Part shown: piece by piece, positions 1-11,711 of the stretch
How the letters are laid out: each line of letters begins with the position of its first letter
How positions within the stretch are numbered: position 1 is the first letter of the stretch
Assembly (NCBI RefSeq): GCF_910592395.1
Contig: NC_088316.1
Location: forward strand, 18,102,001 to 18,166,000
Direction of reading: 5' to 3'
From: Lineus longissimus
Lineage: Eukaryota; Nemertea; Pilidiophora; Heteronemertea; Lineidae
Length of the DNA stretch: 64,000 bases
Notes under the pieces: model-generated
Told to the model about the DNA's origin: nothing
What the model saw: only the letters and a program-made list of their open reading frames with translations
Database searches by the model: none
Position numbers and translations under genes: made by a program

Positions 1-2366
1 AATATCAAAGATTGCGTCCTTTTGTTCCCTATTGACATTGTTGTAACAAATTTGGCACAATGTGGCTTAACACTCGTTCTCTGTCATTGTCGCTTATACA
101 ATCTACCCCGAACTTCCTCACTCGGGATGACATTTTTTTTCTTGCTTTGAGATGAGATGCGGCTATTGCAGGAATGGTCTTAAGACGTCTGTCTCTTTGC
201 TATCACTCAAAAGCCGCATTTCACATGTTTAATGAATACCTCATTAAAGCATGAAGTTGGTTCACACAGACTACACTCTGGAGACTTCTTGATGTGATTT
301 TATTAACTTTTTTGTCGGGTCCACACTCAGTTCTATTCGACTTTTGTGAGTTGGGTTTTTGTTCAGTTTTTGACATAATATTTTTGTGAAGCACGCGCAC
401 CAGACAATCTGAGCGACGCTCGCGAAAATTAGGAACCGGGTCAATTTACAGAGTCCATCCCAGCAGATGATAAGAGAGAAATATAATATGATTAATTGTA
501 AGTAAATTAGAATGATGCGATACATTCAGTAGCTTTGGGTGTGATTTTTTGTTTTGCCTTTTATTGTAATTCTAATAATATTTAATATATTCGATATTCA
601 AGTACTGGTTCAGCACCGTACATTTAAAAAGACTAACAATTTCTTTCAATTAATGTCAGATTCTCTTTACAATTTTGGTTGTCTCAGGTCAGAACTCACT
701 TTATCACGTTATCCATATTTTCGTTACAAATATCTCTAGAAAGCTATAGCAGTCATGGCGTTAACCGCCTTTAAGCACCGACTCGTGTTGTCATAACTCA
801 ATTGAAATCACAGTCGATTTTCTCCATTAACTTCCGATAACTCTTAAGGCCACAACTTCGACATCTTGTACGCGTTACAAATAGGAAAATTGTATATCTT
901 GTTGAAATCTGCTAACCGTGGGGCAAAATAGAATTAGAACGCGCCAACACTACGCATTACCCAATCGACAAAAGCGCATCATATCAGAGGAGGAAATAAT
1001 CAGCGATATAACCAGGTTTCCGGAGTTTTTGAATGTCTTGCCTCGGGGTCCGTCTCCGCGAGTCTCAACATGTGTCCCGGAGGACGGAGCAGCCTAAATA
1101 GTAGCGGATTCTGAGGAGAATACGCATTCGGAGGTTGTATAACCGCGCGTAAGAGGTGATAAGAAAAGCCACTAATGCGAGGCATCTGCCCGTGGGACGA
1201 CAGAGATTTGACCACGCTTTACAGCTGTCATTTTGTCACTTTGGGAATTAATTTAAATTTGCTCCGCTTTCCAATTCATGCGCGGTTTAATTTTGGACAC
1301 TGCACAATGGGATGAAAACAGAAATCATGAAGTTTTACGTAAATCCCTCGAGTAGTCATTCTTTCAAATGCGCCGTGTATTTTACCATCTGTCTCAGAAA
1401 TCACAGATAAATTTTTCCCACTGTATAGTTCGCATATCTTTGCGCTAAGATGGCGAAAGGCTAAAGGAATTAGTATTGAGCTATATATCTCCGGTATTAT
1501 GTAAGCCAGATATCATAACATATACATGTTTAATACAATTCACTTCAAACAATTCGAGCACCTAGTTCACCTTCGTCGTGTCCCCCCTCAGGCAACTACT
1601 ACTCAAGTTCACGAAGAGCAGACCGTCAATGATATATCACAATCATCAATGAATTAAAAATACAACTATTGATATAGGATCCCAGCCAGATTTGGGGACG
1701 GAGAATTCGTACTCATCGACCCAAAGGTTGTAAGAACCAAACCTACCAGGCATAGCTTGTATTCATTCATATTGATGTTATTTGTTATAAAGGGAAATAA
1801 GCAAAGATCTTTAATCTTAAGAAAATCTGATAACTGTTTTATAATAGACAAAAAACACTCCTATTGTAATAACAATTTGCTTTTGTAAGAGAAATTAAAA
1901 AGATATTTTCAAAAATATTTTCTTTCTTAAGAGAGTGCGGTTTATCTGAGGATGCACCTAAACCTTTTGATATGGATGATTCTTACAAATTAAGATCAAC
2001 ATCTATCTAATTAATCAGATACATGTAGGGAAATATTTAATTTCAATTCAATTCCAAGTGCACTTTCTACAGCCTAAGGTGAGGCCACTCTGAACTTAAT
2101 AAACCCGATAGTTGAATGGGTAACGAAAGATATCAAAAATATACAGGTATAATCGACAAGATAATTTTTTTCTCTCAAAGAGACTCCTTTGCATTGCCGA
2201 CGTTGTCACGTATCAAAAAGAAATCTGAGTTATTATCATGTTAAATGCATTTAATTAAGCCTAAAGGTACTTGTACTTAGTTTCAAGACAGGGGAAGTTC
2301 ACCAAAGGCATTATCCTGCAAGCAAACCAGTTGCCAAAAGGCAAATAAGGAACATTCGGTCGCTTT
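1..2366. other. non-coding stretch, nothing recognised
   Basis: Mixed-composition DNA with only short chance reading frames and no domain, RNA or repeat that I can support. Confidence 0.5.
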
Positions 2367-2407
2367 AAGCCCGTTACACACGAGGGACTTCTCACCAACT
2401 TAGTTGG
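2367..2407 (+). repeat. left inverted arm of the fold-back element
   Basis: Perfect reverse complement of 2724-2764. The outward match stops at the T/A difference just before AAGC. Confidence 0.85.
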
Positions 2408-2723
2408 AATTTTAATTCATAACAGGTATCCAGACCAGGTAACTGATACTTTGCTCGATTGGTTGGAGTTGCTGGCTGCACTACCGACTTGTTCTATTTC
2501 TCGACGACATCTTTTGTTTATATAAGGATTTTTTTGTTTATATAAGGAGTGTGGGGGAGAAATTTCCCCGTGTGATTCAGTCAACAACATAGTTGGGCCA
2601 TATTTTGACTCTTTTGGCCTAAATAGTGCAGGACCTAAATATTGCTGGGATTATGTCTTTCGTGTGAGTGGGTGAACGACTCTCAACTTCCAGTCACCTG
2701 TGCACCTGTTCTTAATTTTAAAA

Positions 2724-2764
2724 CCAACTAAGTTGGTGAGAAGTCCCTCGTGTGTAACGGGCTT
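2724..2764 (-). repeat. right inverted arm of the fold-back element
   Basis: Perfect reverse complement of 2367-2407, ending in GGGCTT followed by TAAGGAC. Confidence 0.85.
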
Positions 2765-5077
2765 TAAGGACATAATGTTTAGTAGAAACCAACTAAAGGA
2801 AGTGGCAGATTCAACTTCAGATGGTGTGCCCGATAGAAACCAACGTATGAAATAAAAATATGTCACTGGTATGTTTGTCACCATTCTTTTCTATTTATTT
2901 AGTTTCTTATTTATTTCTTTAAAATAAAGTTTGATCGCTATGTGTCAAAAAAGGCTTACACTATCAGGAGTTCAATGAGTACTAAATTGAACAAATCAAG
3001 TCAGAACGCGCATATTGGACAGACAAAAAATAAGATCGTCCTGAAGGCCTATCTTTTAGAATAACCTGATGGTCGTGAATCACAAATTGTTACAACGATT
3101 TACACTTGGCTTATCAAATCAAATAAGTTGATGAATCTTGATTACACAACAGAATAGAATTGCAACTGTAAAAACACAAATTAATGAAGTTACTGTTGAT
3201 ATAAACAGAAAGAGATACGATTTAAATTTGACCGTCATCGTTAAGCAGTGATGCATATAATGACATTTTGATTGCAGTTTTTTTCCATGTAAAAAGCGCA
3301 CTAACAAAGTAGAACATTCATATATCCATTATTTGGTTCAACTATGATGGAAGATTTGGTGTAATTACCTCGGTTCACACAAATACCAATAATTTCTTTA
3401 TTTTGATATTTTTTCGTAACCAGTTCGGTAATACTCTACGGGTGCCTGATAGTGTGACAGGTTGTAATTTCGCCTCCTGCAAAAATATTTTCAACTTGGT
3501 TGATGGTTCCGGACAGATAAGCAAACTAATCAATAAAATTTGAAGAAATGATTAAAAGTAATTAAAAGAAAATATCGGTTAATTTTTTAACAAGAAAAGT
3601 AATAAAAATGTTGATATTGATATCTGGGGTTAGATATTCTCGACTAATTATTGTGAAAATTGCTACTTGTGTTTTGTTTTTTTTCCGAGCTTTGAGGGTT
3701 TTGGGGGGCTAATATGCCTTTGAAACCGAAACAGATTTTCATCTATCTGTCGATAATAACCACGAATGTAGCCAAACACTCGTGATAATGGAGGTATACG
3801 TCATTTCGTCTAGTCGGGGGCTGTAAAATCATATGTCTGCATCCAGATTTTTCAGTGACCTTTGCGATGGGGCGTTGGATACCGAAAATCATTTTACCAC
3901 CACTGCATGACTCACCTTGCCCCAGATTTCGGACAAATCATGGAGGTCAAACTATGTCTGATATTTCAATAACCATTGCCTTGCCTAACGAAATGCCAGC
4001 CTCCAAATCACGAAGCATTGTGTTTGTCCAGGTCCAGCCTTGGACATAGGGCAATCTAACACCTCACATCAATGACCGTGGTCCATTTGAGGTCCAGGGG
4101 GCAACTCTCAACACCTCTGCATTTACCTTGCCCTCATTCCGTTGTCCAAATATTTGAGACAAAAACCTAGACAGACCACTCATCCACCTACGCATCCGCC
4201 ATTGGGTGTTTATAAAACAATGAACGAAAAGAAACGAACTCCCTGTCTTGGTGGTCTTGCCTACCCAGGTGTAAATTATCACGAGTATTGTTTGAGTAGA
4301 TGTCATGATATTTCAACTGCCTTAAGCCAATCATCAGAGCTCTGGTAAATCTATTTTTTGTATAAAGATCTGATTTCAACCTTTCCGTTACATCAAGATG
4401 AATCCTCAAATAGACCAAACATCCCAAACGTATCTTACAACAAGGGGTCCTTATCTCTGCCCTACCAGATTTTGTCAGTTTTCAATTCGAAATCCTTGGC
4501 TGACGCCGAGGACGGCCAAAGATGCAAAATCTGGCTTTACAATCATAGATGAATAAAAACCAGAATAAAAAAGATGTCCACAAAATGGTAAACGATGATA
4601 AAATCCTCTTTTCTGTGGTCGGGATTTCTAATTGTTCGTAAGAGAGACATCGGACGACCTGGTGAACTTTGCGGTTTGCTTAAAAAACAGAATAGTTTAG
4701 AAACAGCGGAAAAAAGACCAATTCTTTAGGAGGTTCTTTATGGATATAATAGAGTGTCTTATTTTGAAATTGTATTAATATTTCGCCTCGGATATTTGTG
4801 GTATTTTTTCAATAGGCATGGACCATTTGGCCGCTGTCAAATGGCCAATGGTTGGCTGATGAAAGGTGGCCAGACACTATTCAGTGTTGCTTCTTTTTAA
4901 ACTGTGAATCGCCTGAGGGCTTGTGGTGACATATTAGGCACAAGGCCAGCAGAAAGAGAGGCAAGTGTTATCTCTGTGCCATCGGTCCGCCGATTGTGAT
5001 ACCGTGATTTGCGCTGACTAATTGTGGCGTAGTGCTGGACACAATCAGGTCGGTTCGATTCTTATGCCTGTTTAGTG

Positions 5078-5120
5078 TCATCTTCGTCATCATCACCACC
5101 ATCATCATCACTGTTGTCAT
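5078..5120. repeat. degenerate CAT/ATC trinucleotide microsatellite
   Basis: Repeated CATCATCACCACCATCATCATCA-type sequence with interruptions. It falls in short frames on both strands but gives only low-complexity peptides. Confidence 0.7.
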
Positions 5121-6131
5121 AATCAGATTGAACGCAATCATCGTTTTTGAGTCGAAAGTATTGCTGTTCAAAACCATGGTACACTCTAAGGATCAGTTCT
5201 TAGATTTGGTTCTTGAAAGAGGTCGGTTTTTAATGACGTCCGTCATCACCTCACGTCTTCTGTTGTACTTGTATATAAACATATATTTCCTGTCTGTACA
5301 TTAGACTTCATTTGAAAAAGGAATCAAAATATCCGAAACGTCGCCTATTTCATACAACGTTTTAGTGTTGTTTTTTATATCAATCTTGAAGGAGGTCGTG
5401 ACATGTATTTGGCCTTATAGTATAGCCTACTCTATCTTTCCTGCTCCTAAGAGAAAATATCTTTAATCTATGTTGTACTACGAAAGCTGTGCCACTGTAT
5501 AGCAAGTCCCTTCGATTTGAAAGTCATTGTTATTTCATGAAACTTATAATGTATATACGTCGACATTCATATTCATACATATAACAACACAACAGTGTTC
5601 GCCTCCACCAGCTAGCACAGCCTGACAATCCACAAAGGCAACTTTGAGTACCAGATCAATATCAACATTGTTTTGATATTAAATGAGCATGATGCGGACT
5701 TGAAAAGTCTGAGTGGTGGAGTTCTTATGATTTTTACACTTTCTATGGGTATATTATAACAACACGCCACTTAGCTCTACTTTTGTGCACAATACAGACC
5801 ATTTCAGCCCCTGCATACGTTTTCATCGTTCATTTCGCAAGACGAGTGTGTTCCATCACGTGTACGTCCATCCTTGCAATAGCTCTTGTGCACCACAATG
5901 AAATGTATATACGTAAACGTACACTACCCCATGCACAAAAGGACTTGATATTTTTGGCGAAATCTATGTCAATGTAACTTCGAGTGCTTCCCACCAGTAT
6001 CTTGAACCCAGTGCTATACTGACACTTTTAGGAGCATGCAAAAAAAGAAAAACATTATAAACAAAACGTACTTTTCGTAGTTAGTCGAATTGACTATTGC
6101 ATGATTTGCACTTCCTTGGCGAACGATAGTT

Positions 6132-6160
6132 CAAAACAAAAAACAAAAACAAAAACAACA
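6132..6160. repeat. A-rich CAAAAA tract
   Basis: Several consecutive CAAAA or CAAAAAA units. It could be simple sequence or the tail of an old retroposed element, but no body is recognisable. Confidence 0.6.
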
Positions 6161-7590
6161 GTTCGTGACTGTAGCAGTTATATTAAGTGCAAGATCCTGA
6201 ATAATTGTTTTAGTTATCGTTATTTTGGTGAGAAAAACATTTAACACTCTGCCTTCAAAGTCAATGGATGGTGCTGCAGATGAAATCATGCAAGCAATAA
6301 TCATAATGTGTCAAACATCGATGAGCATCTTAGGGAAAAGGACACCATAGCTCAGAAGTAGTAAATTTATGACGTTTCCCATTCAGCATCGGCTGTATAT
6401 TATCTTTAGCATTTCTTTTCTGCGCGGATGGTTTTCGAATGTTCACTCAAAGATAACATGAATAAAATTTGTTACTCTATAGTGGATTTGAAAACGTATG
6501 GTTGGTTTGGTGTAATATGCGTGAGGAAATTAGTCAAGTAATAAATGTTGTACCTTTGAAGGGGTATGACGACTTTCATTCATGATTAGTTCGGTCACAC
6601 GTTTATGGTAGCGGCGTGTTTTATAAATACGTGATGAGGATGGATAGTGCACGATCAAATGTACTGTGATGCACAGTACATGCGGGGAGCTGATTGAGTC
6701 AGACCTATTACACCATATTTATTATGGCAGGGACCATTTAATAGATTTGTACAAATTAGAAGAGAGCGTAGAAAAAGAAGTACAAATTAATTCAACAAAA
6801 AGTCGTCGTTTATCCATTAAGTTCAAGGTACTCCCAGACTGGCTATTTTCAACGACAAGCTTATCACATAACGCACTCGGCACGACAGGCATGGAGGATA
6901 CCAGCAACCAGATACAGTTGGCAGTTTAAACCTGACATACACCGTCAGCATGCAAAATATGTCTTTGAAATAATGTATGTCTTTTCCTTTTTAATCACGG
7001 AAAGTTTGATTTGGTTCTGATGGGGTTAATACGATAGTTGAATGTCCATCGAATGATTGCGATTTTGATTAGTGCCAATGTAGCTAATTCACTACGCAAT
7101 CTGCAATACGTTCATTTTTCTGGCCCATTTATTTCTGGTGGAGAGCCAGGAGACATGGCCGCAGTGGCATCATCCACGCCGGTCGCTCGGGGCATTAGCG
7201 GCCGCAACCGTCCATGCGGCATAGTACGGTAATAAAAATACAGCCGTATTAATGATAGTGATGGATGGCTACACCAGGCAACGAAATCAGAGTATTAACT
7301 GCATGAAGCCAAATGACCGTTGGAATTAGTTGTTTTGCCATCTGGAATGTGCGTTTAGGTTAATTTCGTTGTCGGGAGTTTCCGCAAAATATGGGGTATT
7401 TTGTCACCGTTGATTTGATTATTTGTATCGGCTATTTCACCTATTCGTACTAAGTTTGTTCGCGTGTCATTGGCAATTTCTGTTTATTCTATGGAGGACA
7501 TAATATGCTTTTTTGACAGTGACGATATTGTTTTAATGAAGTCCTACAGATAGCATTTTAATTACTGACGGCTGATGGAAATGTATCGCT

Positions 7591-10500
7591 ATGCCCCCCC
7601 CCCCTTCAACCAGGCGTTTTTTTCCTAGACTATACTTGTATATAGTCCTAATAATATTTCTAAACATCTTTGATAAAATTTTGTTTGTTCTTTTTACATT
7701 TCAGGTAAGTGGTAACAAAAGTTATATTGTCAACTTAAAACTACGAAAGGTTAGGGTAAGTTACCACATCTTCTATTCCATCTAGGGCTATCATACGAAC
7801 AGACTTCAAATTCTAACACCAACATTTAAAGAATCCAAGACGAGAAATGCTCACTATGTCCGATTATGAACGCCGCCATCGTTATTGGCGAGGTCCAAGA
7901 AATGGAAGGGTCACTCCCGCTTCGTGATACATGCCCTATAAGAGACTTAATTGAACATGGCCACATGCTGTGGGGACATTGTTTTACCGAACTGCAAGAA
8001 ATCAAATCAAGGTCCCTGCATTATTAATGCGTTGTATTTATTGCGAGTTTATCAAGAATAAGGTGACCGTCCATTAAATCCTGACTATGACCGATGTTAG
8101 CTATAAGCACTGTTTACAGCAGGTTGGAGTTTCTCATACACTCTTGAGAGCCAGAGATAAGGATAGCATTATCAACAATGCATGGGCAATAGCAGTGCAA
8201 GGTTGTGATGCTATGGGTTCGCTAGCATAAGTGGCCAAGAGGAAACAAGTGAGACGGGTGTGCCTACATTAATTTACCCTGTGTCGCTTTCTCAGCGAAA
8301 TAAAAAAGCCCTTATAGGTGTTTTTTCGGGATTCTGAAAATCATACAACAAACCTTTTTTTGGGGTCAATTTTGACGCATTTATAATTTATTTTTATTTT
8401 TTTAGGAGGGGTTAATATTGACACATTTATTTTAACCAGATGGTAATTTTTTGAATCATCAGTAACGCCCTGTGAAAAAAATGATAAATGACTGTCCTCT
8501 TTAAAACCTAGGTGTCCGCCTAATTGCTACAAATCATTTGGCGCTTAGTCGGCTAGTTTTACAACTTAAAGAAAGTTTTATTTTGTGTTTCTTAGACGCT
8601 TGGCTTTCACTGAATGAATTGTAAACAGACGACCCTGAATTTAAGGTGCCAAACTGCCACAAATCATACTGCTGTCAGTGGCCTAATTTTACTAAAAATT
8701 GCCTTTCCAAAAGTGCCTTTTCAGAGAATTTTCATTAAAGAATAAGTTAAGAATGTCAGTTGTAAAAGGGCATCGCTAACTGTTGCCATTTCTAAGCTTA
8801 GGGACAAGAACTTTCAATTTCTTTAAGTTTTGGTCATGATCGTATGGTCTGACTTGTCAAGGAGAACGACCAACGGAGGTAAAGCCATCCTTCTCTAACA
8901 GACCAGCAGACAAAACACAAAAAGGAATCATTTCTATAGAATCGCTTGGCTATTCTTTCTAGTTTCCTGGTGCGAATAAACAAGCATCAATTTTGTTCTT
9001 TATTACCCGAGCATTCTGTGTGAAAAATAAAAATAGCCCTTACAGAGGCTGCGGTTACCGATTGTTAGGACTCTATTAAAAGACATTGAATAAGAGGACG
9101 ACCAATAGCCAATGCGGTTTCAGACGTGAGTTCTCAAGCTATGACCTTAATATAGGCATTATTGAAATCTGTGAATGTTTCCATTGAATTAATTGACAAA
9201 TTGAGGAACGTTGTGGGATATTGTTGCTCATATCAGAACTTAGATGCTAGATCAGATACTGTGAGATGCCTTAGGCTTGTTGGATGACAAACTTGTGTTA
9301 TCTGTGATCTTCCCGATTTGTCAACTCAGTTTTTGGTTTACAAAACATAAATTTGTTTCTTTAATGCCCGAGAGGAACTTCGAGTTTTCAAATAGTAACA
9401 TTGTTACTGCTATGTGTCTGTAGTGAAAACCAGCCAAAAAACATGCCCCAAAAGAAGTTCGCTCATTTACCGATTTAACGTCAGATAGTCCTTTCCAAAT
9501 TTAAAATAAGATATTGATTGTCATTTATAAGATACCTTTCTAGTTTGTGAACTTGTATTTCACTCGAATGTGAAAATTGTCCAAAAACTGACTGGTGACT
9601 CAAGTTGTATTTGTCACCGTGAGTGACCTGTTAAAACTAGTTACTTTCCCCTAAAAAAGCTACATTTAAATACAAATTAAAGAAAAATCCCAAGTTTAAC
9701 TAAACCTAGGAAGAGTAAGGTAATTTAACCAATAAGAAATAAAAACCTGCGAACTCTGATTTAAGTCATTTATGATACTTTCAATGAATTATCAATCCAC
9801 CTGCGTGTTCATAAATCACTCTTGGAGATATAAGATAGAAAGTTTCTCTTAATTCTGAACTTTTTTCTTTAAATCATTCTCATCTTCTTTGCTTATCAAA
9901 GTTCAAAGAATGGTGCGCAACTAATCATATTAAAATCAAAGACGGTATCAAGCGCAAATTGAATACGTCTTCGAGTTATCTTATCCAACACGAAGACGCC
10001 TAATCTCTCAAGAGACGGCCTTAGAGAATATAGCATTTAACAAGAATGACAAGACAAGTTTTATATCTTGTAATCCGTCCATCCTTCCGAAACGGAACAC
10101 CAAAGAATTCTTCATACAGCAATTACATCTTATCCTCCAAAGCTTTAAAATCCAACACCTTCAATTCTTAAAGCGATTTAAACTATTCTCACCTGCATTA
10201 GGTGTCATGTTGATACTCTAAACTTAAGTTCAAACTTTTAATTTCTATCCTTTTGAAAGTTTGATTCCTTTATTCCAATTCTTCCATATGCTTACGACTC
10301 GTCGTAGCCAGCACGGGACAATAGCGCAGCGTCCCTAATGCCAGGGAACTGCAGCGGAATCTCAATACCCTATTCTGAACTAGGATTTCTTTTTCATAGC
10401 AGTGTTGAATATCTTTTATAAATTTCTAAAGATGTTTCTTAAAGTCAAAATATAATACCCTTGTTCCTATTTACTCTTGAAGCGTCAATACGCCACGGCG

Positions 10501-11430
10501 CGCTGATAAGTTAGAGAACGTATGCGTCTTCGATGTCAATTCCCTGGGAATTCCCGATTGATATCTGACCGAGTAAGACCTTTGCCAGTACCCCGAGCCC
10601 CCAGAAATCGACTGTAGATTTCAAAGGCAAACGAAACAAAGGACTTAAAAGATGTAAGCCTTTTGTCAAACGGATATATGAGTAAACCTTACAGGGAGGA
10701 GGTATATACTCGTCATTTTCGTTAAAAGTCGGACAAAGGTACCAACGTCTCAGTCAGACTTGGATCCTCGCTCACTCTCACCCTTGGGACTACGATGATC
10801 TGTCTTCTACAACCTGCATCCTCTCATCTTTAGCTTTCCTTATTCCGCGGGTCCCCCGGGCACCCTTTTGTGGCTATTGTCAACTCATTCTCTATCTTAT
10901 ATAGAAAGATCCCCAGCAAGATATAGAAATCATATCCTTTGTCTAACCCTTATTCGAACTAGGTTTATGATTCGTTAAGGAAGTGATGACAAAAATATTA
11001 ACCAACATGTTATATCGAAACCCTGAACGATATTGAAAAACTTTTTCCAGGCCCGTTTTTGATATTCTGAGGCGAAATTACAATTTTAGTATCTCATAGA
11101 TTAGGTGTATGTCATTAGGTGTATGTCGTTAGCATTAGCGTGATGATCCACTGAGCTGTAGAGCGTGAGAAAGAACTTTCTCTCATTGTTATGCCAGTTT
11201 CCCATATACTTTGTACTTAATTGCGCCCTATTGCATCTCGAGATCATTCGACAGCAATTGACATGAAATGATCTCAGTGTCAAACATGGTGAATGAGGTA
11301 ACTACATGCTGCGACACTGGTTTTGATGAAGGGAAGCTGTGTATTATGTCGATGGCGCATTAACAATGTGACACTGAAGGTCTTGACAGGTCTCTGCTCT
11401 ATCCAGAAGTTGAGCTGCAGCCTTTACGTG
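7591..11430. other. non-coding stretch, one weak duplication
   Basis: A short C homopolymer occurs near 7595-7605. There is a very diverged direct duplication (8510-8563 against 8643-8694, sharing GGTG...GC(T/C)ACAAATCAT and CTA.TTTTAC). No reading frame of note lies between 7800 and 11100, and no gene is supported. Confidence 0.45.
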
Positions 11431-11711
11431 ACTGTTCACTTAGGGTCAACCCGTGGGTCACCTAATATGACAAGTTGAATATGGCCTTGGCGAACACAGG
11501 TACGGAAGCAACAATGAGTTGATTTAGAAGGTCTTGTGCAGGGCAATGATTTGCCGTTATCATACATGGCGGGACCTGGGTTTTGGAACTGTTCACTTTG
11601 GGTCAACCACACAGGTCACCTAATGCGACAAGGTTAGTATGGCCTTGGTATGTTACGTTGGCAACAATGTCATTTGATTTTGGAAGGTCTTCTGAGGGGC
11701 AAAGCGATGCC
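11431..11711. repeat. tandem duplication, two diverged copies about 157 bp apart
   Basis: Copy 1 starts at 11431 and copy 2 at 11588. They share ACTGTTCACT, GGGTCAACC, GGTCACCTAAT, TATGGCCTTGG, GCAACAATG and AAGGTCTT in the same order. The copies have diverged by substitutions and small indels. No coding content is recognised. It may be part of an old interspersed repeat. Confidence 0.75.

Larger units (their letters stand above)
2367..2764. mobile_element. fold-back / MITE-like element with perfect 41-bp inverted arms
   Basis: Seen: 2367-2407 and 2724-2764 are perfect 41-bp inverted repeats (core CCCGTTACACACGAGGG...CAACTTAGTTGG). Similarity continues inward with mismatches to about 2441 and 2692. 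The roughly 320-bp centre has no coding capacity and contains a 17-bp direct repeat (2512-2528 and 2532-2548). The inner end of each arm is itself a 13-bp palindrome, CCAACTTAGTTGG. This architecture is that of a non-autonomous fold-back or MITE-type DNA transposon. I cannot see target-site duplications clearly, so the superfamily is not assigned. Confidence 0.7.
2770..7590. other. non-coding stretch with simple repeats
   Basis: No gene is supported. It holds a degenerate CAT/ATC trinucleotide tract at about 5078-5120 and an A-rich CAAAAA tract at about 6132-6160. The rest is unique-looking intronic DNA. Confidence 0.5.

Noticed and set aside
4246-4310. Peptide GGLAYPGVNYHEY reminiscent of the Dachbox-N GLGAIQPGVNRCKL
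   Set aside because: Only PGVN is shared. The flanking residues do not match and no splice sites frame it.
5024-5062. tRNA-like A-box (TGGCGTAGTG) and B-box (GGTTCGATT) words
   Set aside because: The spacing is far too short for a tRNA, the B-box is imperfect and no acceptor stem can be folded.
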